NCBI RefSeq assembly: GCF_003955715.1
Contig: NZ_CP034463.1
Span: 7,378,001-7,442,000, forward strand
Source: Streptomyces aquilus
Lineage (GTDB): Bacteria > Actinomycetota > Actinomycetes > Streptomycetales > Streptomycetaceae
DNA: 64,000 nucleotides
Reading direction: 5' to 3'
The translations under genes were made by a program, and so were the position numbers. The notes under the pieces are model-generated. The model did not search any database and was not told the origin of the DNA. It saw nothing but the letters and a program-made list of their open reading frames with translations. This document shows positions 63,698 through 64,000 of the stretch, in pieces. The first letter of the stretch is position 1, and each line of letters starts with the position of its first letter.

Positions 63698-64000
63698 ATG
63701 CGTACAACTGTCCTGGGCGTCGCGGCACTTGTCTGTGCGGCCGTGCTGACCGGTGCGGCGCCCGCCTTCGCCGACGCGACGCCGAGTCCCGTACCCAGCG
63801 CACCCGGCGAGCCCAGCGCGGAGCCGAGCGCCGCGCCGACCACCGCGCCCAGCCCCGAGCCGACCGCCGTTCCGAGTGAGGCGCCCGGCGCCCAGGTCTC
63901 CGTCGTGCCCAGCGGGGCGCCGAACACCGGAGTGACGACCCCGTCCTCGGACGGCAAGGGCGGTCTCGTCGGTGGCGGTGCCGCCGCGGCGGTCGTCCTC
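63698..64000 (+). CDS. Secreted Pro/Ser-rich protein with NTG-type C-terminus (partial)
   Basis: Runs off the window after 101 codons. Signal peptide at about 1-26 (RTTVLGVAALVCAAVLTGAAPAFA), then a Pro/Ser/Ala/Glu-rich low-complexity stretch of repeated PSxxP, and PNTGVTTPSSDGKGGLVGGG followed by a hydrophobic run, which looks like a sorting-signal variant or membrane anchor. ATG 63698 has AAGGAGAG upstream. Function unknown; the end is missing. Confidence 0.72.
   Translation, partial: MRTTVLGVAALVCAAVLTGAAPAFADATPSPVPSAPGEPSAEPSAAPTTAPSPEPTAVPSEAPGAQVSVVPSGAPNTGVTTPSSDGKGGLVGGGAAAAVVL

Overview
The window is a piece of a Streptomyces chromosome. Base composition is very GC-rich with strong G/C in third codon positions, GTG starts are common, and the genes include whiG (sporulation sigma factor), nsdA, a cluster of four type I signal peptidases and LAxTG-type surface proteins. 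The gene order matches the SCO5568-SCO5660 neighbourhood of S. coelicolor as I remember it. It is core-genome territory: no tRNA, rRNA, CRISPR array, insertion sequence, phage gene or secondary-metabolite cluster is visible.

Layout. 0-5 kb: end of coaD, a coiled-coil Gln/Tyr-rich protein, yceD-rpmF-rnc-mutM, then a divergent HxlR regulator/flavodoxin pair around a perfect palindrome. 5-18 kb: a membrane-anchored CAP-domain protein, acylphosphatase, a 67-aa coiled-coil protein, smc, the glucose permease gene glcP, an LLM flavoenzyme, ftsY, a prim-pol-domain protein and nsdA. 18-24 kb: amtB-glnK-glnD with a GlnR-type operator, then ffh. 24-35 kb: ftsH, a methyltransferase, a SprT-like protein, rpsP-khpA-rimM-trmD-rplS, sipW-sipX-sipY-sipZ and a Nudix gene. 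35-46 kb: DUF2469, yraN-comM-dprA, whiG, a TetR regulator, an M23 peptidase, and rpsB-tsf-pyrH-frr-cdsA. 46-53 kb: an SRPBCC protein, an alpha/beta hydrolase, rlmN, and a TPP riboswitch driving a thiamine ABC transporter (thiBPQ). 53-64 kb: an LAETG surface protein, a LOG-family protein, a VOC protein, a two-gene ABC exporter, and a polyamine/GABA module (aminotransferase, Lrp/AsnC regulator, gamma-aminobutyraldehyde dehydrogenase, polyamine-binding lipoprotein).

Functional themes: translation and ribosome maturation, SRP targeting plus signal peptidases (ffh, ftsY, sipWXYZ), nitrogen sensing (amtB-glnK-glnD), chromosome structure and DNA uptake/repair (smc, dprA, comM, mutM), developmental control (whiG, nsdA) and thiamine/polyamine uptake.

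I did not find a convincing new multi-gene system. The most unusual items are: a 79-bp dispersed repeat present twice, once intergenic and once in frame inside an ABC permease gene; a sipX frame that runs 317 nt into sipY; five exact-length 19-bp tandem units, the first carrying the stop codon of the aldehyde dehydrogenase gene; and a short coding remnant before the polyamine-binding protein gene.
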